From Verrucomicrobiota bacterium (GTDB lineage Bacteria; Verrucomicrobiota; Verrucomicrobiia; Limisphaerales; UBA11320), in contig JACQFQ010000078.1 in NCBI GenBank assembly GCA_016199985.1, positions 1 through 39,011 on the forward strand: a stretch of 39,011 nt of DNA, given 5' to 3'. The notes under the pieces were generated by a model, which saw nothing but the letters and a program-made list of their open reading frames with translations, was not told the origin of the DNA and did not search any database. Position 1 is the first letter of the stretch, and every line of letters starts with the position of its first letter. The translations under genes and the position numbers were made by a program. Shown piece by piece: positions 16,426 through 25,053 of this stretch.

Positions 16426-17675
16426 GGCTGGCTTTCTCCACTGGCTTTCAATCGCCGGGCCCTCTCGTGAAGCATCCGCGCCTCGCGAGCGTCTCCGCCG
16501 CGCTCCCGATTCAGGGAAAGCTGCAGGATCGCCTCGTAGCACCCGGGGTCCAGGTAGAGGGCCTTGCGATAGAGCGCCTCCGCCTCGCGCGGGCTGCCTT
16601 CGGCGTCCCTCACAACTCCGAGCAGGTAGAGCGCCTCCGCCGAACCCCCCTCATTCCTGAGCAACGCCTCGCAGATCCCCGCCGCCTCCGACAAACTTCC
16701 AGCGTCGGCCAGCTGTCGCGCTCTCTCCAGGACGGTCTTGTTCCCAGCGGCGATGGGAGCGCGCTGACTCGCCTCGCTGACCAGGCGGTCCGGGGTTGCC
16801 GGCGCGATCGGAGACAACGGATCCGCCTGGTCCCTGAGGCGGCCAACGCCGGCGCGTGAAGCGCGCTTTCTGAAGACGAAGGACCCGTTGACCTGCTCGG
16901 ATTGAAAGAGCTGGCGGCTCAGATACCCGCACTCCGCGGCCCCCACGAACAAGCCGCCTCCGTCGCGCAGCACAGAGAAAAGATTGTCCAGGACGTGACG
17001 ACGGGCCTCCGGGTGAAGATAGATGAGAAGGTTCCTGCAGAAAATGAAGTCGAACGGCTCGTGGAGAGCGCCGAAATCCCGGGTCACAAGATTCATGACG
17101 TCGAGTCGGATCGGCCGCATGAGCCGCGCCTGAGCGCGAAACCCCGTCGGACCCGGCTCGAAGTAACGATTCCGAAATCCCAGCTCCCGCGAGCGAAAGG
17201 AGTTCGCCTGGTAGCATCCGCTCGCCGCTTTCGCCAGGTTGCGCTCGCTGATGTCCCCCGCGACCACCTCGATCGAGTCGGACGACCATCCGGCGTCCAG
17301 GAGGGCGATCACAATGGAGAGCGGCTCCTCTCCGGTGGCGCACGGGGCGCTCAGGATCCTCAATTTCGATGTCGCCGTTGAGTGATCTCGTCGCACCTCG
17401 ACCTCCCGAACCAGCGCGGTCAAGGCTTCCGGTTCCCGGAGAAACCATGTCTCGGGCACGACGAGCAAGTCGACGAGGGCTGGGAGTTCGCGCGGATCAG
17501 CCCGCAGCCGGTCCCAATAGGCCTGCGGCGAAGGAAGGCTCAAGGTTTTCGCCCGCTGCGCCACGGCGCGCTTCAGCGCTTGAGGGCCGAGGGACTTGGC
17601 GTCAAGCCCCACCCGCCGCGCGAGAAGCTCCTCGATGGGATGAATCACCGAACTGGCGATGGAGCACGCTTTCAT
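16422..17675 (-). CDS. wspC: CheR-type methyltransferase with TPRs (WspC)
   Basis: A SAM-dependent methyltransferase that methylates glutamates on the chemoreceptor, 417 residues. The N-terminal CheR helical domain (PIEELLARRVGLDAKSLG) leads to VPETWFLREPEAL. The SAM-binding motif LSAPCATGEEPLSI follows, then FDFIFCRNLLIYL, where active-site features of CheR lie. The C-terminal 120 or so residues are tetratricopeptide-like (ARQLADAGSLSEAAGICEAL, AEALYLLGVVRDAEGSPREA, EALYRKALYLDPGCYEAILQ), as in WspC. Start and stop overlap the neighbouring genes by 4 bp each. No cognate CheB/WspF methylesterase is present in the window, so how adaptation is reversed is not visible. Confidence 0.92.
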   Translation of the reverse strand: MKACSIASSVIHPIEELLARRVGLDAKSLGPQALKRAVAQRAKTLSLPSPQAYWDRLRADPRELPALVDLLVVPETWFLREPEALTALVREVEVRRDHSTATSKLRILSAPCATGEEPLSIVIALLDAGWSSDSIEVVAGDISERNLAKAASGCYQANSFRSRELGFRNRYFEPGPTGFRAQARLMRPIRLDVMNLVTRDFGALHEPFDFIFCRNLLIYLHPEARRHVLDNLFSVLRDGGGLFVGAAECGYLSRQLFQSEQVNGSFVFRKRASRAGVGRLRDQADPLSPIAPATPDRLVSEASQRAPIAAGNKTVLERARQLADAGSLSEAAGICEALLRNEGGSAEALYLLGVVRDAEGSPREAEALYRKALYLDPGCYEAILQLSLNRERGGDAREARMLHERARRLKASGESQP

Positions 17676-18142
17676 GCCGCGATGCGCAGAGCCGCCTCCT
17701 CAGCGCCCATCCAACGGGTCAAGAGATCCCCGAGCCGATCCAGGTCCACGCGACGCACGGCGACGCCCCCGTCCCAGGCCACCGCCCTCAGGAAGGAGAG
17801 AGGTCCCGTCTCGGCGGCCACTTCGGAAAACTGATCCGGAGGGATGGAGACCATGCGTGTCGCGCGCTCGACGATCACGCCCATCAGTTGCTCGGCGCCG
17901 GAGGCATTGTTGAAGCCGGCCAGCAACACGCGCGTGCTCATCCGGCAGGGCGCCGGGGCGCCTGTTGTCAGCTGGGTGAGATCCAAAACAGGCGCCGACA
18001 CGCCGCGGCATCGCATCACGCCGGCCATGCCGGGCGGCATGCCCGCGAGAGGGCTGACGGCGATCATGGGAAGGACCTCCAGGATCCTCTGGCCCGGGAT
18101 TACAAAACGTCCCGCGCGGGTCTCGCAAAGAAGAAAGAGCAT
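17672..18142 (-). CDS. wspB: CheW-like scaffold WspB
   Basis: A small CheW-fold protein of 156 residues (MLFLLCETRAGRFVIPGQRI, then GVMRCRGVSAPVLDLTQL), expected to couple the chemoreceptor to the hybrid CheA together with WspD. The C-terminal region (VSIPPDQFSEVAAETGPLSF) is typical of WspB-like CheW proteins. I chose the ATG at 18140-18142 because a GGAGGA ribosome-binding site lies 6 nt upstream. A GTG two codons earlier would touch that site directly. It starts 15 bp after the chemoreceptor gene and its stop overlaps wspC by 4 bp. Confidence 0.85.
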   Translation of the reverse strand: MLFLLCETRAGRFVIPGQRILEVLPMIAVSPLAGMPPGMAGVMRCRGVSAPVLDLTQLTTGAPAPCRMSTRVLLAGFNNASGAEQLMGVIVERATRMVSIPPDQFSEVAAETGPLSFLRAVAWDGGVAVRRVDLDRLGDLLTRWMGAEEAALRIAA

Positions 18143-18157
18143 GCGCACTCCTCCGGC

Positions 18158-19900
18158 TCAGGCGTCCACGTTCCGAAACTCCTCCGTGGGGCGGTCCGAA
18201 TTCCGTCGAACGCTCATGCCCGCCGCGCGCGAGCCGGGGTCGCGGAGCGGGACGATCGTCTGCAGCTTGAATTGGGACACCGCGTTGCGCAGAAGCGAGG
18301 ACGCCTCGTTGAGACGCTCGATCGTGCAGTTGGAGTTTCGGAGCGATTGCACCGTCTGCTGCGTGCTCTCTCCGAGCTGCGAAAGCGCCGAGCTGATTTG
18401 CTGGGCGCCCACGGCGTGCATCTGCATGCCCTCGTTCACGCTCTCAAACCGCGGGGTCAGCGCTTGAACCTGCCGGATGATTTCGTTGAGCTGGACGCCC
18501 ACCTGGTTGACCTCTTGCACGCCGCGCCGAACCTCCTCGGAGAACTTGTCCACGCTCATGACGCCCGCGGAAACGGCCGCCTGCATTTCCTTGACCGTCT
18601 GCTCGATGTCGTGGCTCGCCACCGCCGTCTGGTCCGCCAGCCGCCGGATCTCGGTGGCCACAACAGAGAATCCGCGGCCGTACTCGCCCGCCTTCTCAGC
18701 CTCGATCGCCGCGTTCAGCGACAGCAGATTCGTCTGGTCCGCGACCTTCGTGATGGTGGTCACGACCTGGCTGATGCTTCCCGCCTTCTCGTTCAACACC
18801 GTCAGCTTGCCGCTGATCCCGCTCGCCGCGCTCATCACCTGCACCATGGTCTCCTGCATGCGGAGCAGTCCGCTCTGCCCGTTGCCGGCCATGGTGGTCG
18901 TTTGCTCCGCGACCTGGGCGACCTCTTTCACGGTTTTCACCAAGTCCTGGGACGTTGCGGATATTTCCTTTGCCGTCGCGCCGATCTCCACCGTCGTCGC
19001 GGCCGTTTCCTGCGCGCCGCCCTCCTGCTGTCGCGCCGTGTCCGAGAGCTGCGTCGCGGAGCAGTTCACCACGATGCCCGACTCCTGCACCTGGCTCACG
19101 AGAGCGCTCAGGCTGTCCGCCATGTGGTTGAACCCGCCGGCCAGCTCGCCAAATTCGTCCTGGCGGTCCACCGCCAGCCGCCCCGTGAAATCTCCCTGCC
19201 GCATGCTCTCCATCGCCTCGGTCAGCTTCACCAGAGGCCGGCTGATGGCTCGCACAATGCAGTAGCCGCTGATGACGACGATCACGATGGACGCGCAAAT
19301 GCCGGCGAGAATGCCCGCCTCGGCCCGATTCACGGCCGTGAGGATCCCGCCGCCGGCCGCCGCGCCCACGGCGCGCTTCTGTTCGACCGCCACCTTGATC
19401 GCCTCCTGGAAACGCCGGTAGGCGGGCTCCAGCTGGCGGTTCACCGCTTCCAACCTTTGCTGCGTGCGGCCGGGATCGGTCATCAAAACGTTCACCGAGG
19501 CGTTGGCGTACGTGGCGCGCACCGTCCGCATCGCCTCCAAGCTCACCCGTTCCACGGGGGTGGAAACGGTTCTCTCGAACAATCCGAGCGTCTGGTTCAT
19601 CACCTCCAGCTCCGATTGAATGTCCTTCAGGATCGCGTCCGCCTCGGCCGCGTTGGTGGTGATGGTGTGTTTCAGCGTGAGCCCATAGACCTTCCCCACC
19701 TGGGAGTCGATCTGGTTGATGATGCCAATGGCTGGGAGGGAATCCTGCGTCAAGCGGACGGAGTCGCCCTTGATCGCGGACAACCGGGTGAGGGCGTAAC
19801 CGCCCAGCATGACCGTGATGAGGATCTCGATCCCGTAGCCCAGGAGGAGCCGGGTTCGGACAGTCCAAACATCACCCAGGCTGGTCTGACTATTCTTCAT
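18158..19900 (-). CDS. wspA: Methyl-accepting chemoreceptor WspA
   Basis: A 580-residue receptor with two membrane helices (LLLGYGIEILITVMLGGYAL near residue 17; AGILAGICASIVIVVISGYC near 200). Between them lies a periplasmic four-helix-bundle sensor of about 150 residues. A HAMP domain follows (ISRPLVKLTEAMESMRQGDF). The cytoplasmic hairpin has the conserved tip ADQTNLLSLNAAIEAEKAGE and YGRGFSVVATEIRRLADQT. It is the first gene of the operon, so it should set expression of the whole system. The ATG at 19898-19900 puts the membrane helix in the usual place; TTG and GTG alternatives lie up to 15 codons upstream and none has a strong ribosome-binding site. In known Wsp systems this receptor reports surface contact or envelope stress. 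Confidence 0.88.
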   Translation of the reverse strand: MKNSQTSLGDVWTVRTRLLLGYGIEILITVMLGGYALTRLSAIKGDSVRLTQDSLPAIGIINQIDSQVGKVYGLTLKHTITTNAAEADAILKDIQSELEVMNQTLGLFERTVSTPVERVSLEAMRTVRATYANASVNVLMTDPGRTQQRLEAVNRQLEPAYRRFQEAIKVAVEQKRAVGAAAGGGILTAVNRAEAGILAGICASIVIVVISGYCIVRAISRPLVKLTEAMESMRQGDFTGRLAVDRQDEFGELAGGFNHMADSLSALVSQVQESGIVVNCSATQLSDTARQQEGGAQETAATTVEIGATAKEISATSQDLVKTVKEVAQVAEQTTTMAGNGQSGLLRMQETMVQVMSAASGISGKLTVLNEKAGSISQVVTTITKVADQTNLLSLNAAIEAEKAGEYGRGFSVVATEIRRLADQTAVASHDIEQTVKEMQAAVSAGVMSVDKFSEEVRRGVQEVNQVGVQLNEIIRQVQALTPRFESVNEGMQMHAVGAQQISSALSQLGESTQQTVQSLRNSNCTIERLNEASSLLRNAVSQFKLQTIVPLRDPGSRAAGMSVRRNSDRPTEEFRNVDA

Positions 19901-20461
19901 AAACTTGCTACGAAAATGAGACGAGGGCAGCACGGCGAACGCCAATCGAAGATCGGCTAAATCTCTCTCGACCTAGCGTTTACCAAGTCGATGGATATAT
20001 CGGCAGCGCCCGAGGTTCTTAAGAAACAATTGTGTTTCATCCTGACCACTGAAAGATCGCTCCCGCTCGGACGTCCGCATCTCCTTTTCCGGCGCTTTCC
20101 GACCCATCGTTTGGCAGCCGAGTTCTTCCTTCTGCGGTCACCCCGATCTTACGCTCATTTGAGTTCTTGGGCGTGATGGCAGCTCTTCGACAGCCCTCGA
20201 GACATTTGGGCGGGTGCTCCAACTGTTCAACAAGTGAGTTGTGTCCCTCGCCTCTTGGACTAGTGTTGAGATCAATCCAAAGACGGCGGGAACCCGCTCT
20301 CATAGCCGAGGCGAATGGCCCCTGGAACGCTTGCGCGGACCTCAATGAGCAATGAGCAACGCGCACAAACCGTCGGCGGCAGGTCGCTGACTCGCCCGGC
20401 AAAATGAAACGTGAAAGCGGTTAACTGAGTAGCTCGCTTCTGCAACAACGAGAATCACCCC
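19901..20461. other. Divergent intergenic region between wspA and the large secreted protein gene
   Basis: About 560 bp that must carry the promoters of both the Wsp-like operon (minus) and the large secreted-protein gene (plus). It is noticeably less GC-rich than the flanks. A tandem AATGAGC/AATGAGC pair lies at about 20344-20357. I could not identify a convincing -35/-10 or -24/-12 promoter, and there is no gene-like open frame with known features. Confidence 0.5.
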
Positions 20462-23400
20462 ATGAAACAAGAGAATAGCTTCACTCGGGTGCGCCACATG
20501 ACGCTGGCGGCATTCTGCCTCGCGGCGGTCTTGTGTGCTCAACCCGCCCAGGTCTGCGCCGGAAGCCTTGGTCCGGCCTGCGCTGTCAGCCCGTCGCCCT
20601 GCCTGAAGTCGATGAGCCTTGCCAAATCCGCGCCCACAGGGATGGGGCTTGCGGGATTTCCCGACGGCACGGTGACGCTGGTGTTCACGCTCACGGCCGC
20701 GTGTCCAAGTTGTCCGACGACGCCGTGCGTCACGCGCGCGACGCCCGTATCGGCAAGTGTCTCGGTGGGCTTTTACACGGGCGGAGCGGGGGCGTGTCCA
20801 CCGGGGCCGCCGATCGGAGTGCCGGTGTTTTCCCACGCCGCGCCGCTGGCGTTGCCCGCCTGTTCGGCGAACGGAGCCTTCACAACCTACACCGTGGTCG
20901 TTCCGGTCCCGGCAGCGACGCCCTTGGGAGCCTATTGCGCGTATGGCACGGTAACGGTTGGATTCTCGGATGGGCTGACGTTGAGCGCGAGCGGCGACAC
21001 AGTGGTATGCATCGTCGCGCAGGCGCCCGGCCAGCCCACCGTGCCGCGACTGAGCCTGACGTTGCTGTCGGACTCGGCCCCGCGGGTCGCGCCTGGGGAT
21101 ATGACGGTGGCTCGCTACCTGGTGAAGAACAACGATCCGATCAGGTCGGTCTCGCTGACAGCCATTGCCGGTTCGCGGCAGTCGGCGGTGCGTCCGCAGG
21201 GCGCCAATGAACTGCAGGGCGTATTCGCGATCTCGAATCCGTTTGGCGACGATTTTCCGATTCTGTTCAATCCGGGCAACAGCTGCATCCCGCTGCCCTC
21301 GCATCCTTACACACAGCAACCCATCAGCAATGCGCTGCCGGTCCTCGCGCCGGGGCAATCCAGCATCGTCACGGTCGGCATGCGTTCCTACGGGCAGTGT
21401 GCCAACGGCTCGTGCAGCGAGAGCACGCTGCGCGTCACCGGCGTTTTCGCCGACAACACGCCGGCCCTGGGCTGCGCCGGCATGGCGCTGGTGGTCGATG
21501 CTTCCGTCCCCTCTGGAACTTGCGCCGGCGCCGTGAACGACTGCAATCATAACGGCATTCCGGACGCCGTGGACATCGCGAACGGCACATCACAGGATCG
21601 AAACTTCAACTCCATGCCAGACGAGTGTGAGCAAGTGATAGTCATTCCCGGTGCCACCAGCGTCACACCGTCCTCCACCTCACCGGGCGCGCCGATCGTT
21701 GTGCGGGCTGCCTTCACCGAGACAGTGCCATTGTCCATCGTGTGGGCCAACGGCATCGTGCTGAGTCGCTCCGGCTTCTTCTGGCAGGGGAGCATCCCGG
21801 CAGACACCCGCCCCGGCCCGCAGACCGTTTATTTTCTGGGCAAGGATCAGCTGGGCGGTCTCACCACGCAGATCGCGATCTACCAAGTCGTCCCTCCGCC
21901 TCGGCCGCCCGTCACGATTAACGAGTGGCTGGCCAGCCCGGAACCACCGCAGCTTGATTTCATTGAACTCTTCAATGCCAGTGCCTCTCCCTTTGACCTT
22001 TCAGGCTATTTCCTGACGGACGATCTGTTGAATCCCACCAAGTTTTCCATCCCCAGTGGAACGGTCATTGCGGCGGGGGGCTTCCTGGCCTTCGATCAGA
22101 CGCAACTCGGATTTTCCCTGTCCGGCGCCGGTGAGAGCGTGGGCCTGTCCACACCCGGCGGAGTGATGATCGATTCCTTTACATTCGGTTCTCAACTGAC
22201 TGGTGTGAGCCAGGGACGCTGGCCCAATGGCGGCCCCAACATCTACTCCATGCGCCCCACGCCGAAGGCTTCAAATATTCCGCTGGTGATTACCGGACAA
22301 CCATCGGATCAGACCGTGGCGGTCGGTGCGCCAGCGACGTTCAGGGTCGTGGCAATGGGACTCAGCCCCTTCACCTACCAATGGTTCAAGAATGGCGAGG
22401 GCATCGCCGGGGCCACGGCCGACAACTACACAATCGCCAACGTTCAAGCCTCGGATGCGGGAAAGTTCTTCGTGCGGGTGACCCATGCGGCGGGCAACCT
22501 TGACAGCCGGGTCGCCATCCTCGTCGTGCAACCGCCGAGCGTGATTGTGAGCGAAGCCTTCTCCCCCTCGGGCAATCTCACGCCTCCCAACGCCGTCTAT
22601 TCCAGTCCGGCCAACGCGGGGGCTGTGAGCTTCCCCAATGGCATCGTCATCCGAAATATCAGTCACGGAAGGCTTAGCTTCCATCCGCCGCCGCCGGTGC
22701 TGAACGGCACCCAGACTTACTCCTCTGGCGGCGAGGTGCGGTTCGAGTTATCCCTCAACGGCGGCAGCACCTTCACGCCCGTGACCGCGCCCGCCGATGT
22801 GGTGGTCCGCCAGACCACGAGCGCCGATGACGGGACGGCGCGCCTCTTCCGGACCGAGATGATTTCGCTCAACATCGCGGGGGGCAATCTCCCGGCCGGC
22901 GTGCGCGTGCGCGAAAGCCCCACGCTCGTCTCGCCCGGCCAGGCGGCCAGCCGCCTCGTGCCCACCGGCGGCGCGGTGGTGAGCGGTTTTTTCGATGTGC
23001 TGCTGGAAGTCAGCCTGAACAACGGTGCCACGTGGACTCCCGCCACCATTCCCGCCCGCATCGTGCTCGGAATTGAATCGCCGGAAAACCTCTCCGTCAC
23101 GGCCAACGCGAGTCCGCCGAACTTCAGCGACAACGGTCCGCCGGGCGCCACACCGCAGACCAACGTCAATGGCCTGATCATCCAGCATGTCCGTCTTCGG
23201 CGCCTGGCCTTGACTCCGACGCTCCCGCCGCCGGGCGGCAGCCTGGTCTATACCTCCACCTTGAAGGCCTTGCTGGATATCTCGATCAACGGTGGCGTGT
23301 CGTTCAGCGAAATCAGCACCCCCGGCAGCATCAGTGTGCGCTTGACCGGCGTGAAGGACGACGGCGCCAGCCGGTTCTTCGACACCGAGGTGATCTCCCT

Positions 23401-24370
23401 CGACATCACGGGCGGAACGTTTCCTGTTGGCCTGAGGATCCGCGAAAGCCCCACGCTTGCTTCCCGCGGCCGGGCCACCAGCCGGGCGATGCCCGGCGGC
23501 GGCGCGATGATCAGCGCGTTCTTCGACGTGATTACGGAAATCAGTGCGGACGGCGGAGTCAGTTGGACCCCCGGCCTTGCGCCGTTGCGCGCCGAACGGA
23601 CGGAGGAAGCGCCTGAGAACTTCTCGGCTTCGCAGAATCTATCTCCTGCCGCCGGATCGTATGCCTCCAGTCTGAGCGCGTCCCCGATCACCTTTGGGGA
23701 CGGACGATTCGTGGGCAATCTGATCGTCTATGACCTATCGCCTCATCCTGCGGCTCCGCCTCTGGGGGGGAGCCTGGTTCATATCCTCCCCGCCAGCCCG
23801 GCGCAGTTTCGTCTTTCCCTGGACGGAGAGCGGAGTGACTCGAACATTCTGGCCACCGCACTCCCCGTCATGAAGATCACCCATGTGCTGGACTTGGGGG
23901 CGAGCCAGTTCTTCGATCTTGAGCTGCTGGCATTGGACATCTCCGGCGGAACCTTGCCGACTGGCACGCGCCTGCGCATAAGCCCCGTGAAACCATCCCT
24001 CGGGCAGGGAACGATGCGCCGCACGCCTCTTCCCCATCCCGGAGGCAGCGCCGGCGATTACCTGATCAGCGGGTTCTTTGATGTGTGGACCGAATTCAGC
24101 GCGAACAACGGCGCCACCTGGACGCCCGCGACCAGCAGCCTGCGGCTAAAGCTCGCGTCGCGACGGCCGCTGATCGAGCGCTCGGCGACGAACGTCCTGC
24201 TCTTGTGGAGCAGCGGGGAATTCTGTCTGCAAGGCGCGACTCGGCTGGAGACCCGAATGACGAACACCGTCTGGACCCTGCTTCCCGGCCCCTCGGCGAT
24301 CAGCCTGCCGGCCACCGGCGCGCAGCGTTTCTTCCGGATGATCGCCCCTTGCCCGCCCAGCTCGCCGTAG
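20462..24370 (+). CDS. Large secreted protein with lamin-tail, Ig-like and three C-terminal repeats
   Basis: A 1302-residue exported protein of unknown function. It has a signal peptide (about 1-33; LAAFCLAAVLCAQPAQVCAG). A Cys-rich N-terminal region follows, then a calcium-type stretch resembling thrombospondin-3/dockerin loops (DCNHNGIPDAVDI then DRNFNSMPDECEQ, near 361-390). Next comes a lamin-tail domain (VTINEWLASPEPPQLDFIEL near 485) and an Ig-like domain (ITGQPSDQTVAVGAPATFRV to DAGKFFVRVTHAAGN, near 605-690). Three repeats of about 177 residues then follow, recognisable by RTEMISLNIAGGNLPAGVRV, DTEVISLDITGGTFPVGLRI and DLELLALDISGGTLPTGTRL. Each is followed by a FFDV..E.S.NNGATWTPA-like end. 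The C-terminus (LQGATRLETRMTNTVWTLLP to RFFRMIAP) resembles the terminal domain common in secreted verrucomicrobial proteins. It could be a surface adhesin; I see no catalytic motif. Confidence 0.85.
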   Translation: MKQENSFTRVRHMTLAAFCLAAVLCAQPAQVCAGSLGPACAVSPSPCLKSMSLAKSAPTGMGLAGFPDGTVTLVFTLTAACPSCPTTPCVTRATPVSASVSVGFYTGGAGACPPGPPIGVPVFSHAAPLALPACSANGAFTTYTVVVPVPAATPLGAYCAYGTVTVGFSDGLTLSASGDTVVCIVAQAPGQPTVPRLSLTLLSDSAPRVAPGDMTVARYLVKNNDPIRSVSLTAIAGSRQSAVRPQGANELQGVFAISNPFGDDFPILFNPGNSCIPLPSHPYTQQPISNALPVLAPGQSSIVTVGMRSYGQCANGSCSESTLRVTGVFADNTPALGCAGMALVVDASVPSGTCAGAVNDCNHNGIPDAVDIANGTSQDRNFNSMPDECEQVIVIPGATSVTPSSTSPGAPIVVRAAFTETVPLSIVWANGIVLSRSGFFWQGSIPADTRPGPQTVYFLGKDQLGGLTTQIAIYQVVPPPRPPVTINEWLASPEPPQLDFIELFNASASPFDLSGYFLTDDLLNPTKFSIPSGTVIAAGGFLAFDQTQLGFSLSGAGESVGLSTPGGVMIDSFTFGSQLTGVSQGRWPNGGPNIYSMRPTPKASNIPLVITGQPSDQTVAVGAPATFRVVAMGLSPFTYQWFKNGEGIAGATADNYTIANVQASDAGKFFVRVTHAAGNLDSRVAILVVQPPSVIVSEAFSPSGNLTPPNAVYSSPANAGAVSFPNGIVIRNISHGRLSFHPPPPVLNGTQTYSSGGEVRFELSLNGGSTFTPVTAPADVVVRQTTSADDGTARLFRTEMISLNIAGGNLPAGVRVRESPTLVSPGQAASRLVPTGGAVVSGFFDVLLEVSLNNGATWTPATIPARIVLGIESPENLSVTANASPPNFSDNGPPGATPQTNVNGLIIQHVRLRRLALTPTLPPPGGSLVYTSTLKALLDISINGGVSFSEISTPGSISVRLTGVKDDGASRFFDTEVISLDITGGTFPVGLRIRESPTLASRGRATSRAMPGGGAMISAFFDVITEISADGGVSWTPGLAPLRAERTEEAPENFSASQNLSPAAGSYASSLSASPITFGDGRFVGNLIVYDLSPHPAAPPLGGSLVHILPASPAQFRLSLDGERSDSNILATALPVMKITHVLDLGASQFFDLELLALDISGGTLPTGTRLRISPVKPSLGQGTMRRTPLPHPGGSAGDYLISGFFDVWTEFSANNGATWTPATSSLRLKLASRRPLIERSATNVLLLWSSGEFCLQGATRLETRMTNTVWTLLPGPSAISLPATGAQRFFRMIAPCPPSSP

Positions 24371-24430
24371 CCTGCGCAACCTTGGGCATGGCTTTCACGC
24401 GATGGAAAACTCGGCACGCGGAACATCCGT

Positions 24431-24538
24431 TCAATTCTCGTAGGTCATGCCAAACACGGTGTCTGTGAGCCACCCACGGAACGACTCATTGTCTTGAAAT
24501 TGTTTGAACAGCTGAGCGTCGTCTTTGAAAAGCACCGG
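24431..24538 (-). pseudogene. hsdR C-terminal remnant (type I restriction subunit R)
   Basis: The minus frame reads PVLFKDDAQLFKQFQDNESF followed by RGWLTDTVFGMTYEN and a stop. This is the typical end of HsdR proteins (LFKQFxDNESFRRWLTDTVF). Only 36 codons including the stop survive of a gene that is normally about 3 kb. It follows directly after the hsdS-like piece and is in a different frame from it, so the junction is a deletion endpoint near 24539-24570. Confidence 0.7.
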
Positions 24539-24572
24539 CCTTTGAGCGTCGATCGATGGCGATCAAGTAGGA

Positions 24573-24668
24573 CTTCCCGCGCTTGATCACCCAATGCGTC
24601 GGCAAGAAACGAGCCCATGGGATATCGGACTCCTTGTATTCCGCTTACGGTTTGAGTCCCTCGATCAT
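24573..24668 (-). pseudogene. hsdS N-terminal remnant (type I specificity subunit S)
   Basis: The minus frame starts ATG-IEGLKP, hits a TAA at 24645-24647, then continues in frame as AEYKESDIPWARFLPTHWVI and KRGK. This is the standard HsdS opening (KPYPxYKxSGxPWLGxVPxHWxVxRxK) with an internal stop where a Tyr codon is expected. The ATG overlaps the stop of the preceding RhuM-like piece by 4 bp, keeping the original operon spacing. Confidence 0.7.
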
Positions 24669-24883
24669 GATTGGCCTCCCTTCGGTTTGCGTGGCTTGGG
24701 CAGCTTCTTCAATTCCTTGGCCGCCTTTTCAAAATCCGCATCCACCGCACGCGGCGAAGTATCGAGCTGTGCTTTGTATTTCGCGTATTCCAGCTCCGCC
24801 CTGGACCTGGCATCCTCGGCGGAAACGCCTCCGGCATGATCCAGAAGCTGTCGCCCTGAGATTTTCAGGAACTCATCCAGCTT
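24665..24883 (-). pseudogene. RhuM-like C-terminal remnant
   Basis: The minus frame reads KLDEFLKISGRQLLDHAGGV then SAEDARSRAELEYAKYKAQL, a variable segment with DADFEKAAKELKKLP, and a stop at 24665-24667. This resembles the C-terminal end of RhuM-family proteins, whose genes often sit between hsdM and hsdS. It could instead be the tail of a divergent HsdM. It has no start of its own: it begins at the junction with the hsdM piece, one frame away. Confidence 0.5.
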
Positions 24884-25037
24884 TCTTGGTAGGTTCGAGC
24901 ACTGCGTCGAGGCGCCGGAGAACCGTCATGGGCAGGATCACATCACGATACTTCCCACGAACAAAAACGTCTCGAAGAACATCGTCCGCGATGTTCCAGA
25001 TAAAGTTGGTGATCCAGTTGAGTTGCGCTTGGTCCAT
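24873..25037 (-). pseudogene. hsdM N-terminal remnant (type I methyltransferase subunit M)
   Basis: From ATG 25035-25037 the frame reads MDQAQLNWITNFIWNIADDV, then LRDVFVRGKYRDVILPMTVL, then RRLDAVLEPTKKAG and TGA. This is an excellent match to the start of HsdM (xxFIWxIADDVLRDxYVRGKYRDVILPMTVLRRLDxxLEPTK). Only 54 residues remain out of 500 or more: the SAM-binding and NPPY motifs are gone. The sequence is barely mutated up to the break, so the deletion looks recent relative to the rest of the scar. A CCTCC/GGAGG-like site is not obvious, but AGATTCCCCC lies upstream on this strand. Confidence 0.85.
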
Positions 25038-25053
25038 GAAGAAAAGGGGGAAT

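Noticed and set aside
17369..19960. An 863-codon open frame on the plus strand across wspA, wspB and the start of wspC
   Set aside because: It is antisense to three genes with clear chemosensory motifs, is extremely His/Arg/Asp-rich without domains, and is a by-product of high GC codon use.
20342..21550. A 402-codon open frame on the minus strand opposite the large secreted protein
   Set aside because: The composition is Arg/Gly/His-rich with no recognisable features, and the plus strand carries a signal peptide and domain repeats in a single long frame.
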